64,000 nucleotides of DNA. It comes from Harmonia axyridis. Lineage: Eukaryota > Arthropoda > Insecta > Coleoptera > Coccinellidae. The notes under the pieces are model-generated. The model worked only from the letters and a program-made list of their open reading frames with translations, searched no databases and was not told the origin of the DNA. Below, one piece after another: positions 1 through 10,794 of the stretch. The stretch covers positions 18,391,825 through 18,455,824 of the forward strand of contig NC_059506.1 of assembly GCF_914767665.1 (NCBI RefSeq). The letters run 5' to 3'. The number at the start of each line of letters is the position of its first letter. Within the stretch, counting starts at the first letter, position 1. Position numbers and translations under genes: made by a program.

Positions 1-1
1 A

Positions 2-343
2 AAGGTGTTAGTTAAATTAATCTGGAAGAAAGTGCTCACATATAGAGAGAAAAATTATGAATTGATAAATACTAGGACTAACAATAATGACATTTGTGTC
101 ACAGAAGAAACGGAACAAGCGGCAAAAAATACGAGAATGGATCAAATTAAGACAAAAGAATTGACAGAAAAATTAGATAAAGCTTATGTGATGAAATATT
201 TTCTTCAGAAGGCAGTTCAAGGCAGCAATGATTTGCAAACGACACGGGATATTTTAGCTAAATATTGCAATAATGAAGTGAATCCAGCTTTTCCAAGATG
301 TCATTATTTCGTGCATAGGCTACCTAAACGAGCACTTAATTAA
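2..343 (+). CDS. Array copy A, 3' part of orphan small gene (cut by window edge)
   Basis: This is the C-terminal 113 codons of the array protein, running into the window with an open frame and ending in the conserved tail LPKRALN followed by TAA. No stop interrupts the visible part. It differs from copy B at few sites (for example an Asn-Asn-Asn-Asp stretch where B has Asn-Asn-Tyr-Asp). I do not recognise the family. The protein is Lys/Asn-rich, lacks transmembrane segments, and has a short amphipathic-looking stretch before a Cys/Pro-containing tail. The unseen 5' part lies outside the window, so whether this copy is functional cannot be judged. Confidence 0.6.
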   Translation, partial: KVLVKLIWKKVLTYREKNYELINTRTNNNDICVTEETEQAAKNTRMDQIKTKELTEKLDKAYVMKYFLQKAVQGSNDLQTTRDILAKYCNNEVNPAFPRCHYFVHRLPKRALN

Positions 344-1156
344 TTTTAATTGTTTTTTTTTAATATAACATTATATGAGAATTGTTATATTTTAAATCAT
401 TCTTGAATATATTTTATAATTTTTTGGGATCATAATTGAATAATTATTTTTATGTTTAGGTGTTTACTTTCTATTTGGTGAAATAATTTATAAGGTATGA
501 AGTATATACTCATTATACAAAAATGATAAATTCAATAAAGACAAGGGACTGAAACGAATGATTGGATTTTTTTTGAACATCTTCAATTTTTCGAATTTCA
601 AATACTTTTGAAAATTTCCAATTTTTTTTCTGTCCATCATATTCTATTTACTGAGCTTTTATTTGAAGTGAATCATACTTGGAAAACTCGATTCACACCA
701 AAAACATAAATAAGCCTACATGGAACGTTTCGATATAGCGTGCAACTCTAAGAAATTCAGATTTTTTTTCCAGAAACGAAAATTCCATTTGATCAAGATT
801 TTGTTTAATCGCCTGTATATTCAATTATAGTTTATCAATAAGATAAGAATAAATCGATTGTTGAAGTCGTCCTTCTCTCTATAATATTCCTCATGATTTC
901 TGTGTCATATCAATAAACAAGCGAATTTCAAATTCAAACATGATAGGTCTCGAAAGTTCAGGTAGAATCAAACATGGTCTTATCAGTATATCGTATTACG
1001 AAGAGAAAGTCATTATACTGATAAGGATTCAGTAATCTTTCTTCTGTCATTGGGCATGTGCGGTATCTGAAAAACAACATCGCTTTCTAAATGGTGTGTC
1101 CATATTGTATATAATTTGGCTTTGATGAACGTCTGACCTATTCATAGTGAGGACAC

Positions 1157-1215
1157 GTGAGTAGAAAACAAGCAAGAACCATAGAATTCAATAACTTATT
1201 GAAAAAATCTTCTAG
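1157..1215 (+). other. 59-nt intron in the 5' leader of array copy B
   Basis: The sequence GTGAGT at 1157 and TTCTAG ending at 1215 make a textbook short insect intron just upstream of ATG 1274. The same pair is conserved in copies C, D and E (starting at 2902, 7129 and 8480). Reading this stretch as coding from its GTG would add 39 residues, but GTG is not a usual eukaryotic start and the splice signals explain it better. Confidence 0.6.
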
Positions 1216-1273
1216 TGTGGTTTATTTAATTTGGGTGTTCGAGTTGATCAGACTATCTGACATAACATTGAAT

Positions 1274-1702
1274 ATGGCTATCTCCATTGATATCGAAAAT
1301 ATAATACAACTTTGTATCAAGAAAATCAAAAATCATGTGAAGCAGAAGAATTTGTTGAAAAAGGTGTTAGTTAAATTAATCTGGAAGAAAGTGCTCACAT
1401 ATAGAGAGAAAAATTATGAATTGATAAATACTAGGACTAACAATTACGACATTTGTGTCACAGAAGAAACGAAACAAGCGGCAAAAAATACGAGAATGGA
1501 TCAAATTAAGACAAAAGAATTGACAGAAAAATTAGATAAAGCTTATGTGATGAAATATTTTCTTCAGAAGGCAGTTCAAGGCAGCAATGATTTGCAAACG
1601 ACACGGGATATTTTAGCTAAATATTGCAATAATGAAGTGAATCCAGCTTTTCCAAGATGTCATTATTTCGTGCATAGGCTACCTAAACGAGCACTTAATT
1701 AA
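1274..1702 (+). CDS. Array copy B: intact 142-residue orphan protein
   Basis: This is the only uninterrupted full copy. Start ATG 1274 lies 58 nt after a conserved splice acceptor; stop TAA ends at 1702. The protein begins MAISIDIENIIQLCIKK, is strongly basic, and has no signal peptide or membrane segment that I can see. A Lys/Asn-rich N-terminal half (candidate helices, residues 5-60) is followed by a Lys/Glu-rich helix-like region (residues 70-110) and a tail with two Cys and an Arg-Cys-His-Tyr motif. I do not recognise the family. Diverged copies on the minus strand at 10.8-12.4 kb show it belongs to a dispersed family, so it may be a transposon-borne or rapidly duplicating host gene. No function should be assigned. 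Confidence 0.6.
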   Translation: MAISIDIENIIQLCIKKIKNHVKQKNLLKKVLVKLIWKKVLTYREKNYELINTRTNNYDICVTEETKQAAKNTRMDQIKTKELTEKLDKAYVMKYFLQKAVQGSNDLQTTRDILAKYCNNEVNPAFPRCHYFVHRLPKRALN

Positions 1703-1984
1703 TTTTAATTGTTTTTTTTTAATATTACATTATATGAGAATTGTAATATTTCAAATTATTCTTAAATATATTTTATGATTTTTTGGGATCATAATTAAAT
1801 AATTATTTTTATGTTTAGGTGTTTACTTTCTTTTTGGTGAAATAATTTATAAGGTATGAAGTATATACTCATTATACAAAAATGATAAATTCAATAAACA
1901 CAAGGGACTGAAACGAATGATTGGATTTTTTTTGAACATCTTCAATTTTTCGAATATCAAATACTTTTGAAAATTTCCAATTTT

Positions 1985-2765
1985 TTTTCTGTCCATCATA
2001 TTCTATTTTACTGAGCTTTTTTTGAAGTGAATCATACTTGGAGAAGTCGATTCACACCAAAAACATAAATAAGCTCACATGGAACGTTTCGATATAGCGT
2101 GCAACTCTAAGAAATTCAAATTTTTTTTCCAGAAACCAAAATTCCATTTGATCAAGATTTTGTTCAATCGCCTGTATATTCAATTATAGTTTATCAATAA
2201 GATAAGAATAAATCGATGGTTGAAGTCATCCTTCTCTCTATAATATTCCTCATGATTTCTGTGTCATATCAATAAACAAGCGAATTCCAAATTCAAAAAT
2301 GATAGGTCTCGAAAGTTCAGGTAGAATCAAACATGGTCTTATCAGTATATCGTATTACGGAGAGAAAGTCATTATACTGTTTTCTGTCCATCATATTCTA
2401 TTTTACTGAGCTTTTATTTGAAGTGAATCATACTTGGAAAAGTCGATTCACACCAAAAACATAAATAAGCCTACATGGAACGTTTCGATATAGCGTGCAA
2501 CTCTAAGAAACTCAGATTTTTTTTCCAGAAACGAAAATTCCATTTGATCAAGATTTTGTTTAATCGCCTGTATATTCAATTATAGTTTATCAATAAGATA
2601 AGAATAAATCGATTGTTGAAGTCGTCCTTCTCTCTATAATATTCCTCATGATTTCTGTGTCATATCAATAAACAAGCGAATTCCAAATTCAAACATGATA
2701 GTTCAGGTAGAATCAAACATGGTCTTATCAGTATATCGTATTACGAAGAGAAAGTCATTATACTG
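1985..2765 (+). repeat. ~390-bp spacer duplication between array copies B and C
   Basis: The stretch starting 'TTTCTGTCCATCATATTC' near 1985 recurs near 2380 and runs through the 'CATGGTCTTATCAGTATATC' block a second time before copy C. The second part resembles the other spacers, so this looks like an unequal exchange within the array. It explains the 1745-bp rather than ~1360-bp spacing. Confidence 0.8.
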
Positions 2766-3018
2766 ATAAGGATTCAGTAATCTTTCTTCTGTCATTGGGC
2801 ATGTGCGGTATCTGAAAAACAACATCGCTTTCTAAATGGTGTGTCCATATTGTATATAATTTGGCTTTGGTGAACGTCTGACCTATTCATAGTGAGGACA
2901 CGTGAGTAGAAAACAAGCAAGAACCATAAAATTCAATAACTTTTTGAAAAAATCTTCTAGTGTGGTTTATTTAATTTGGGTGTTCGAGTTGATCAGACTA
3001 TCTGACATAACATTGAAT

Positions 3019-3447
3019 ATGGCTATCTCCATTGATATCGAAAATATAATACAACTTTGTATCAAGAAAATGAAAAATCATGTGAAGCAGCAGAATTTGT
3101 TGAAAAAGGTGTTAGTTAAATAAATCTGGAAGAAAGTGCTCACATATAGAGAGAAAAATTATGAATTGATAAATACTAGGACTAACAATAATGACATTTG
3201 TGTCACAGAAGAAACGAAACAAGCGGCAAAAAATACGAGAATGGATCAAATTAAGACAAAAGAATTGACAGAAAAATTAGATAAAGCTTATGTGATGAAA
3301 TATTTTCTTCAGAAGGCAGTTCAAGGCAGCAATGATTCGCAAACGACACGGGATATTTAAGCTAAATATTGGAATAATGAAGTGAATCCAGCTTTTCCAA
3401 GATGTCATTATTTCGTGCATAGGCTACCTAAACGAGCACTTAATTAA
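3019..3447 (+). pseudogene. Array copy C, two nonsense codons
   Basis: Same length as intact copy B (429 nt) and the same leader intron, but codon 35 is TAA (position 3121) where B has TTA, and codon 114 is also TAA (3358) in place of TTA. The first nonsense change is shared with copy D, so it arose before those two copies separated or was spread by conversion. No indels are seen. Confidence 0.8.
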
Positions 3448-3685
3448 TTTTAATTGTTTTTTTTTTAATATTACATTATATGAGAATTGTTATATTTTAA
3501 ATTATTCTCAAATATATTTTATAATTTTTTGGGATCATAATTAAATAATTATTTTTATGTTTAAGTGTTTACTTTCTATTTGGTGAAATAATTTATAAGG
3601 TATGTAGTATATACTCATTATACAAAAATGATAAATTCAATAAACACAAGGGACTGAAACGAATGATTGGATTTTTTTTGAACAT

Positions 3686-4950
3686 TGTAACGAAGTCTGA
3701 TTATTCCCATAGGAATGATCAGGCTCCGTCTAAAGAATATTTTATTGTTTTCCGTTTAAATTAATCATTCTGGTATATTCCGTAAATATTGGAAATAATT
3801 TATTAATTGTTCACCGCGATAATGAAAAAGTCCATGCTTCATGTTTTTCAACCGACCAGGGCCTCGAATAATCCGAGTGAAATAATATAAGAAATTATTT
3901 ATTTCGGCGTTTTTACCGCTGATATATTTTTTTCCATATGTCAGATTATGTTCCGCCAAGAGAATTTTCTCGAAAAACGAGGTTTTTGTCGACATGAAGA
4001 GTCACGTGGGCTAAATTCCTTCACCGTCCCGCACCGAAGTTATAAAAGGGGGTAACCGACCCAAAATCGGGAATTCATGTTCAGGCTTTCAGATAGTTGA
4101 TTAGTAGTTTTCAGTAGTTTAGATAGTAGAGATTTTCAGATTCAGTAGTATAGTAAAGTTAGTTATTCAGATAGATTTAGGTAGTAGATAGTTCAGTAGT
4201 TAGTTAGTTAGATTTAGAAGTTTAGGCAGTAGTTTTAGTTTTAGAAAAGACATTTTGGTTAAGTGGTTACCAGGTGACCGGAAAATAGTAAAATTGGTAA
4301 TTGAACGCCAATAATTACAAATCCGTTTCTGAGGTCGAAAATCGCCATTTTCATCAGTAAACTTACTTGTTAGTCTTTTTCTGGGGAGTTTGCTAATTTT
4401 TACTTGTGACTTTCTTACGAGTGAATATTCAAGGGTTTCATTTGATAGAGACAACGAGAGGGTGGTGTACCGGTGGAGTTTTTTTCAACGCGTTAGGATT
4501 AGTTTTCATTCCTTCCCGACTCTACAAAATCCACGATTCTCAATCTCCAAATATCATAATTTCCCGGCTCCCGGATCCGACTAACTTGTTCAACGGTTCT
4601 GACTGACATTAAATTGGTGAGGTAAGGACACAGTAGTTGTAGACAGTACAAATCATCTCAGTAACCGAATTGAAGTATACAGATTGATATAGTTTATGCT
4701 TTTTCTGATTTCCCGTTTTTACTGAGATTGTCTGTATTGTATAATTGAATCAATAAACCTATTAATTTTGTTGCGTTGTTTGTTACTTGGTCACCGCTAC
4801 CATCCTAGGTGACACCGAATCCTGTCTTCACTAAGCTGCCCTGGTAAGGTTTGTCAATTTCTCCCTAAAATTGGCTGGCGCTCGAGATACTACTGCAAAG
4901 TGCTGAAGGGCAATTGGCAGAGGCGCCAGTGACGCAAAAAGGTCGTTACA
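3686..4950 (+). repeat. 5' LTR
   Basis: Contains a TATA box (TATAAAAG at 4041) and a polyadenylation signal AATAAA (4752-4757), so U3, R and U5 can be ordered in the plus direction. The leader after the TATA box (about 4085-4235) is built of short TAG/TTAG-rich near-repeats. Minus-strand open frames in it are repeated in both LTRs only because the LTRs are copies. Confidence 0.92.
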
Positions 4951-4952
4951 AA

Positions 4953-4970
4953 TGGCGCCCGAGCAGGGAC
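4953..4970 (+). other. Primer-binding site, tRNA-Lys type
   Basis: TGGCGCCCGAGCAGGGAC begins 2 nt after the 5' LTR. It closely resembles the known lysine-tRNA primer sites of retroelements, which begin TGGCGCCC. The exact tRNA would have to be confirmed against this genome's tRNA set. Confidence 0.75.
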
Positions 4971-5282
4971 TTGAGAGGACAACGCTACAGAATAGCTATA
5001 TTTGTACTCCCAAGTATTTCATTGGAGGCAGAGATTCCACAGTCGCCAAGAAAGAAGCCGACGTTTGAATTTGACATCGATTCATAGAGCAAAGTTTTAT
5101 TTTTATATGTCATACTGTCTACAACAACATTATAATCTTTGATAGCGTAACGTAACAGTCAGACCCGTACTTCCCATATATCCCGCGTAATAAGACAGGA
5201 TAGTATTCGGGTATTTTTTGTTTGTTTTTAGAATTCAAATTTCTGTTTCACCGTAACTTGAATTTTTCCGAACCAGGGGGGA

Positions 5283-6547
5283 TGTAACGAAGTCTGATTA
5301 TTCCCATAGGAATGATCAGGCTCCGTCTAAAGAATATTTTATTGTTTTCCGTTTAAATTAATCATTCTGGTATATTCCGTAAATATTGGAAATAATTTAT
5401 TAATTGTTCACCGCGATAATGAAAAAGTCCATGCTTCATGTTTTTCAACCGACCAGGGCCTCGAATAATCCGAGTGAAATAATATAAGAAATTATTTATT
5501 TCGGCGTTTTTACCGCTGATATATTTTTTTCCATATGTCAGATTATGTTCCGCCAAGAGAATTTTCTCGAAAAACGAGGTTTTTGTCGACATGAAGAGTC
5601 ACGTGGGCTAAATTCCTTCACCGTCCCGCACCGAAGTTATAAAAGGGGGTAACCGACCCAAAATCGGGAATTCATGTTCAGGCTTTCAGATAGTTGATTA
5701 GTAGTTTTCAGTAGTTTAGATAGTAGAGATTTTCAGATTCAGTAGTATAGTAAAGTTAGTTATTCAGATAGATTTAGGTAGTAGATAGTTCAGTAGTTAG
5801 TTAGTTAGATTTAGAAGTTTAGGCAGTAGTTTTAGTTTTAGAAAAGACATTTTGGTTAAGTGGTTACCAGGTGACCGGAAAATAGTAAAATTGGTAATTG
5901 AACACCAATAATTACAAATCCGTTTCTGAGGTCGAAAATCGCCATTTTCATCAGTAAACTTACTTGTTAGTCTTTTTCTGGGGAGTTTGCTAATTTTTAC
6001 TTGTGACTTTCTTACGAGTGAATATTCAAGGGTTTCATTTGATAGAGACAACGAGAGGGTGGTGTACCGGTGGAGTTTTTTTCAACGCGTTAGGATTAGT
6101 TTTCATTCCTTCCCGACTCTACAAAATCCACGATTCTCAATCTCCAAATATCATAATTTCCCGGCTCCCGGATCCGACTAACTTGTTCAACGGTTCTGAC
6201 TGACATTAAATTGGTGAGGTAAGGACACAGTAGTTGTAGACAGTACAAATCATCTCAGTAACCGAATTGAAGTATACAGATTGATATAGTTTATGCTTTT
6301 TCTGATTTCCCGTTTTTACTGAGATTGTCTGTATTGTATAATTGAATCAATAAACCTATTAATTTTGTTGCGTTGTTTGTTACTTGGTCACCGCTACCAT
6401 CCTAGGTGACACCGAATCCTGTCTTCACTAAGCTGCCCTGGTAAGGTTTGTCAATTTCTCCCTAAAATTGGCTGGCGCTCGAGATACTACTGCAAAGTGC
6501 TGAAGGGCAATTGGCAGAGGCGCCAGTGACGCAAAAAGGTCGTTACA
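5283..6547 (+). repeat. 3' LTR
   Basis: Direct copy of 3686-4950 offset by 1597 bp, preceded by the purine tract and followed by target duplication ACAT. TATA at 5638 and AATAAA at 6349-6354 match those in the 5' copy. Confidence 0.92.
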
Positions 6548-7245
6548 ACATCTTCAATTTTTCGAATATCAAATACTTTTGAAAATTTCCAATTTTTTTT
6601 CTGTCCATCATATTCTATTTTACTGAGCTTTTATTTGAAGTGAATCATACTTGGAGAAGTCGATTCACACCAAAAACATAAATAAGCTTACATGGAACGT
6701 TTCGATATAGCGTGCAACTCTAAGAAATTCAGATTTTTTTTCCAGAAACCAAAATTCCATTTGATCAAGATTTTGTTTAATCGCCTGTATATTCAATTAT
6801 AGTTTATCAATAAGATAAGAATAAATCGATGGTTGAAGTCATCCTTCTCTCTATAATATTCCTCATGATTTCTGTGTCATATCAATAAACAAGCGAATTC
6901 CAAATTCAAACATGATAGGTCTCGAAAGTTCAGGAAGAATCAAACATGGTCTTATCAGTATATCGTATTACGAAGAGAAAGTCATTATACTGATAAGGAT
7001 TCAGTAATCTTTCTTCTGTCATTGGGCATGTGCGGTATCTGAAAAACAACATCGCTTTCTAAATGGTGTGTCCATATTGTATGTAATTTGGCTTTGGTGA
7101 ACGTCTGACCTATTCATAGTGAGGACACGTGAGTAGAAAACAAGCAAGAACCATAGAATTCAATAACTTATTGAAAAAATCTTCTAGTGTGGTTTATTTA
7201 ATTTGGGTGTTCGAGTTGATCAGACTATCTGACATAACATTGAAT

Positions 7246-7674
7246 ATGGCTATCTCCATTGATATCGAAAATATAATACAACTTTGTATCAAGAAAATGA
7301 AAAATCATGTGAAGCAGCAGAATTTGTTGAAAAAGGTGTTAGTTAAATAAATCTGGAAGAAAGTGCTCACATATAGAGAGAAAAATTATGAATTGATAAA
7401 TACTAGGACTAACAATAATGACATTTGTGTCACAGAAGAAACGAAACAAGCGGCAAAAAATACGAGAATGGATCAAATTAAGACAAAAGAATTGACAGAA
7501 AAATTAGATAAAGCTTATGTGATGAAATATTTTCTTCAGAAGGCAGTTCAAGGCAGCAATGATTTGCAAACGACACGGGATATTTTAGCTAAATATTGCA
7601 ATAATGAAGTGAATCCAGCTTTTCCAAGATGTCATTATTTCGTGCCTAGGCTACCTAAACGAGCACTTAATTAA
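7246..7674 (+). pseudogene. Array copy D, one nonsense codon
   Basis: 429 nt as in copy B. Codon 35 is TAA (7348), the same change as in copy C; the rest of the frame is open to the normal stop. A His-to-Pro change near the tail (VPRLPKRALN) is private to this copy. Re-initiation at a downstream ATG would give a shorter protein, but nothing in the sequence argues that this happens. Confidence 0.75.
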
Positions 7675-8596
7675 TTTTAATTGTTTTTTTTTCAATAAAA
7701 CATTATATGAGAATTGTTATATTTTAAATTATTCTTAAATATATTTTATAATTTTTTGGGATCATAATTAAATAATTATTTTTATGTTTAGGTGTTTACT
7801 TTCTATTTGGTGAAATAATTCATAAGGTATGAAGTATATACTCATTATACAAAAATGATAAATTCAATAAACACAAGGGAATGAAACGAATGATTGGATT
7901 TTTTTTGAACATCTTCAATTTTTCGAATATCAAATAATTTTGAAAATTTTCATGTCCATCATATTCTATTTTCCTGAGCTTTTATTTGAAGTGAATCATA
8001 CTTGGAAAAGTCGATTCACACCAATAACATAAATAAGCTTACATGGAACGTTTCGATATAGCGTGCAACTCTAAGAAATTCAGATTTTTTTTCCAGAAAC
8101 GAAAATTCCATTTGATCAAGATTTTGTTTAATCGCCTGTATATTCAATTATAGTTTATCAATAAGATAAAAATAAATCGATTGTTGAAGTCATCCTTCTC
8201 TCTATAATATTCCTCATGCTTTCTGTGTCATATCAATAAACAAGCGAATTCCAAATTCAAACATGATAGGTCTCGAAAGTTCAGGTAGAATCAAACATGT
8301 TCTTATCAGTATATCGTATTACGAAGAGAAAGTCATTATACTGATAAGGATTCAGTAATCTTTCTTCTGTCATTGGGTATGTGCGGTATCTGAAAAACAA
8401 CATCGCTTTCTAAATGGTGTGTCCATATTGTATATAATTTGGCTTTGGTGAACGTCTGACCTATTCATAGTGAGGACACGTGAGTAGAAAACAAGCAAGA
8501 ACCATAGAATTCAATAACTTATTGAAAATATCTTCTAGTGTGGTTTATTTAATTTGGTTGTTCGAGTTGATCAGACTATCTGACATAACATTGAAT

Positions 8597-8827
8597 ATGG
8601 CTATCTCCATTGATATCGAAAATATAATACAACTTTGTATCAAGAAAATGAAAAATCATGTGAAGCAGCAGAATTTGTTGAAAAAGGTGTTAGTTAAATT
8701 AATCTGGAAGAAAGTGCTGACATATAGAGAGAAAAATTATAAGCTTATTATACAATATATATTTAGAGTTTTTTTCATGTTTGTATATGTTAAAGGCATT
8801 CAGGAAACAAATATTACTATTAAATAA
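8597..8827 (+). pseudogene. Array copy E, truncated at the array edge
   Basis: The first ~50 codons match copy B, then an internal deletion joins '..AAAATTAT' to 'AAGCTTAT', after which the sequence leaves the repeat near 8745. The remaining frame continues through unrelated AT-rich sequence to a stop at 8827. This marks the right edge of the array. Loss of the Cys-containing tail suggests that it is not functional. Confidence 0.75.
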
Positions 8828-8869
8828 TATTATTATTTAAAATAAAGGTTTATTTTACGAAGTACATAA

Positions 8870-9190
8870 TTGTATCTCAGCGAAGAAATCTTCCATCCAT
8901 TTTCAAAGAATATATTATAAAATTCCTTTTACTCTCTTTTAATTGGTTCCCTGATTGATGATACATATTTTCGATGTCTACTAAATTTCAAACCTTTTCA
9001 TTAAGTGGTTCATTAACAATATCCTCAGGATTATCTCATTTCAACACTTTCAAGATGAACACATTATGTAGAATACATCCTGATATCACGAGGAGACAAA
9101 TGCTTTTTTTCTTTTCACTAAACACATTCAAAAATTCTTCGATATCAGCTTCGTTAGCTCCGTCCTCGTTCGGCAAATCAAGAACGCACC
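8870..9190 (-). pseudogene. Degenerate PIF/Harbinger transposase C-terminus
   Basis: In the minus direction the translation includes ISGCILHNVFIL followed, after a stop, by DNPEDI. This resembles the C-terminal 'CVLHN' helix region of HARBI1-type DDE nucleases. At least three in-frame stops are present. It lies inverted relative to the N-terminal piece at 9840-9960, so the element has been rearranged. Assignment rests on this short motif and is moderate. Confidence 0.45.
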
Positions 9191-9457
9191 TATTGCTCCG
9201 TGGTCACGTGACCTATAAACCGTTTACACCTTACCTACACCGCACGCTCCGCACCGGTGGGCATATACCGAACGCAGTACTTGTCGGTTCAAAGTTGATC
9301 GACAGATTACGGATAATAATTTATCCGTAATATGTGGCTTGATCTAAGATACATCTTAGCTTGATCCTTCATTTTATTGACATTTATATATTTTTTCGGC
9401 AACCGTCCGGGAAGTGCTCACTTCTGGAACGCTTTTTCTCTGAGAAAGTAGCATTTC

Positions 9458-9499
9458 CCGGCCTAGTCCGGAAAGTACGTACTTCCCGGACTAGGCCGG
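9458..9499. repeat. 42-nt near-perfect GC-rich palindrome
   Basis: Two 21-nt arms (CCGGCCTAGTCCGG... and its complement) meet at AGTACGTACT with a single mismatch. It sits in AT-rich DNA between Harbinger fragments. A related small inverted repeat (TTCCAGGAC ... GTCCTGGAA) lies at about 9688-9717. Confidence 0.85.
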
Positions 9500-9839
9500 A
9501 AAAGAATCATAGAATCCATAGCAACCGAGATAACGGCTGACAGTTCATATGAAATTAGTTGTCAAAAATTTGCATGTTTTTTGATCGCGATCACAATAAA
9601 ATATGGAAAGCAGCAGCGATAGTGTTATTTTACATGGTTGCCGAAAAAATATTGTACGCAACACGCCCGAAAATGGTTTTTTTGGACTCACAGACTTCCA
9701 GGACTCGCTTACGCTCGTCCTGGAATTTTGTCTTTTCGTCCAAAAAAAAACCCTATTTTCCGGACTTGTTACGTAAATTACTATTTTGACATTCTTGGTA
9801 TTTTACTCAAAAGTTAGTCATATTTTATATATTTACAGA

Positions 9840-9959
9840 ATGGATTTTTTGGGAGAATTAACTGAAGATGAAGATTTTTTGGAGCTAATTGATAACATAC
9901 AAAATCCGAGATTGATACAGACGTATAGAGAACGCTCAGATCATTTTACAAAGTGGAAT
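9840..9959 (+). pseudogene. PIF/Harbinger transposase N-terminal exon fragment
   Basis: After a splice-acceptor-like TTTACAG, ATG 9840 opens an acidic leader MDFLGELTEDEDFLELID followed by RERSDHFTKWN. This matches the usual start of PIF/Harbinger transposases (acidic N-terminus, then a 'R-x-DHF-x-x-W' motif before the helix-turn-helix). The homology ends at the Asn, directly against a reversed Myb/SANT fragment. Confidence 0.6.
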
Positions 9960-10112
9960 CAACTTTTATTTTGTTAGTGTTATTTTCTGTTTTCTTAGTT
10001 TCGATTAATTCCTTATATTTCTTCACCAAACTTAACAACACATTTTCTTCTCTTGGAGTGAAATTTGTGGTTCTTGCAATTTTTTCAGGATCCTCTATAT
10101 GTTCATGACAAC
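9960..10112 (-). pseudogene. Myb/SANT-like DNA-binding fragment of a Harbinger element
   Basis: Minus-strand translation gives RTTNFTPREENVLLSLVKKY followed by KELIETKKTENNTNKIK. This is the N-terminal part of the Myb/SANT-like domain often encoded beside Harbinger transposases and in related host genes. It stops abruptly at the junction with the transposase fragment. It supports a broken Harbinger element rather than a separate host gene. Confidence 0.6.
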
Positions 10113-10168
10113 GTTTATATTATCCTAACCTAACCAAGTTTTATACGACAAGCAAAGAAGTTATTCTT

Positions 10169-10528
10169 TTTATTTCAGTATCGTAATGAGTTCATTATAG
10201 TTCTAAAAACAGTGTTGTGATGAACTCATTACAGCATTGTTTTAAGTTATATTTTTCGTTTTGTGGTTGTCACAGACTTCCAATCCTATCAAAATTCAAC
10301 ACATCAATTATCAATATAATATGATTTAAATTAAGTGGAATGTTTTGCGGCATTATACGCAATTTCTCTCAATTCTGTTGTTAAATTAATTCCGGCAGAC
10401 ATAATTCACGAATTTAATGCGTAGGTAATTATAAATTATTTCAAAATTCGAAACGTATGTTTCAAATTCATATTTCGTCATCTGTCAATTTTCGTAACAG
10501 TCACACCAACTGCCAAGATACAATACAA
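10169..10528 (+). repeat. Left arm of a ~1.8 kb inverted-repeat structure
   Basis: This stretch, from TATTTCAGTATCGTAATGAG to GTCACACCAACTGCCAAGAT, reappears in reverse complement at 11582-11940 at roughly 80% identity with small gaps. It contains an internal hairpin with arms GTAATGAGTTCAT / ATGAACTCATTAC (about 10184-10232). Confidence 0.85.
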
Positions 10529-10794
10529 ATGTCACTAGAAATCGCCGATCAGTTGAACTAAAGTCAATATGAGTTGGAACAAGGCCCGTTCTTTTGAACT
10601 GAGATCACCAATAATACGCCTGGGTTGTGAATTTATCCAATAGGTGGATGTCAATAAGTTATTTTTATTGAGAACTGGTACAAATATCAAATGAATGTAA
10701 CGAAAATAAATTTTCACAAATTAAAACAACTTTTTAGGCGCCATTTTTAGTGAGCTGTAACTAAGGAGTGGGAGGCGAAAAAAAAAACTTTATA

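Larger units (their letters stand above)
3686..6547 (+). mobile_element. Young non-autonomous LTR retrotransposon (LARD/TRIM-like)
   Basis: Two 1265-bp LTRs (3686-4950 and 5283-6547) start TGTAAC and end GTTACA and flank a 332-bp internal region with no coding capacity. The insertion is flanked by the 4-bp target duplication ACAT (3682-3685 and 6548-6551); removing it rejoins the array spacer exactly. The internal region opens with an 18-nt primer-binding site and closes with a purine tract (CCAGGGGGGA, about 5273-5282). I found a single difference between the LTRs (G at 4307, A at 5904), so it is recent. It must have used the enzymes of an autonomous partner that is not in this window. Confidence 0.93.
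1..8830 (+). repeat. Tandem array of a ~1.36 kb gene-bearing unit (5 copies)
   Basis: Five head-to-tail copies are seen. Equivalent points fall at stop codons 343 and 1702 (1359 apart), ATGs 1274 and 3019 (1745 apart), 3019 and 7246 (4227 apart, of which 2862 plus a 4-bp target duplication is an LTR insertion) and 7246 and 8597 (1351 apart). Each unit holds a leader with a small intron, a short reading frame, a T-rich 3' flank with AATAAA, and a spacer containing the 'GGTCTCGAAAGTTCAGG' stretch. The B-C interval is longer because about 390 bp of spacer is duplicated. Copies are nearly identical, so the array is young or homogenised. Confidence 0.93.

Noticed and set aside
1157..1273. Coding extension of the array protein (MSRKQARTIEF...) starting at a GTG
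   Set aside because: GTG is not a normal eukaryotic start and the stretch contains a canonical intron (GTGAGT...TTCTAG). The ATG at 1274 is a better start.
3765..4606. Open frames inside the LTR, present in both LTRs
   Set aside because: The duplication reflects LTR identity. Frames are short, overlap each other on both strands and show no domain.
1..8830. CRISPR-like regular repeat
   Set aside because: Units are ~1.36 kb with coding content and no short repeat/spacer alternation; the genome is eukaryotic.
9559..9789. 76-codon frame
   Set aside because: Spans a small palindrome and low-complexity T/A runs; no motif.
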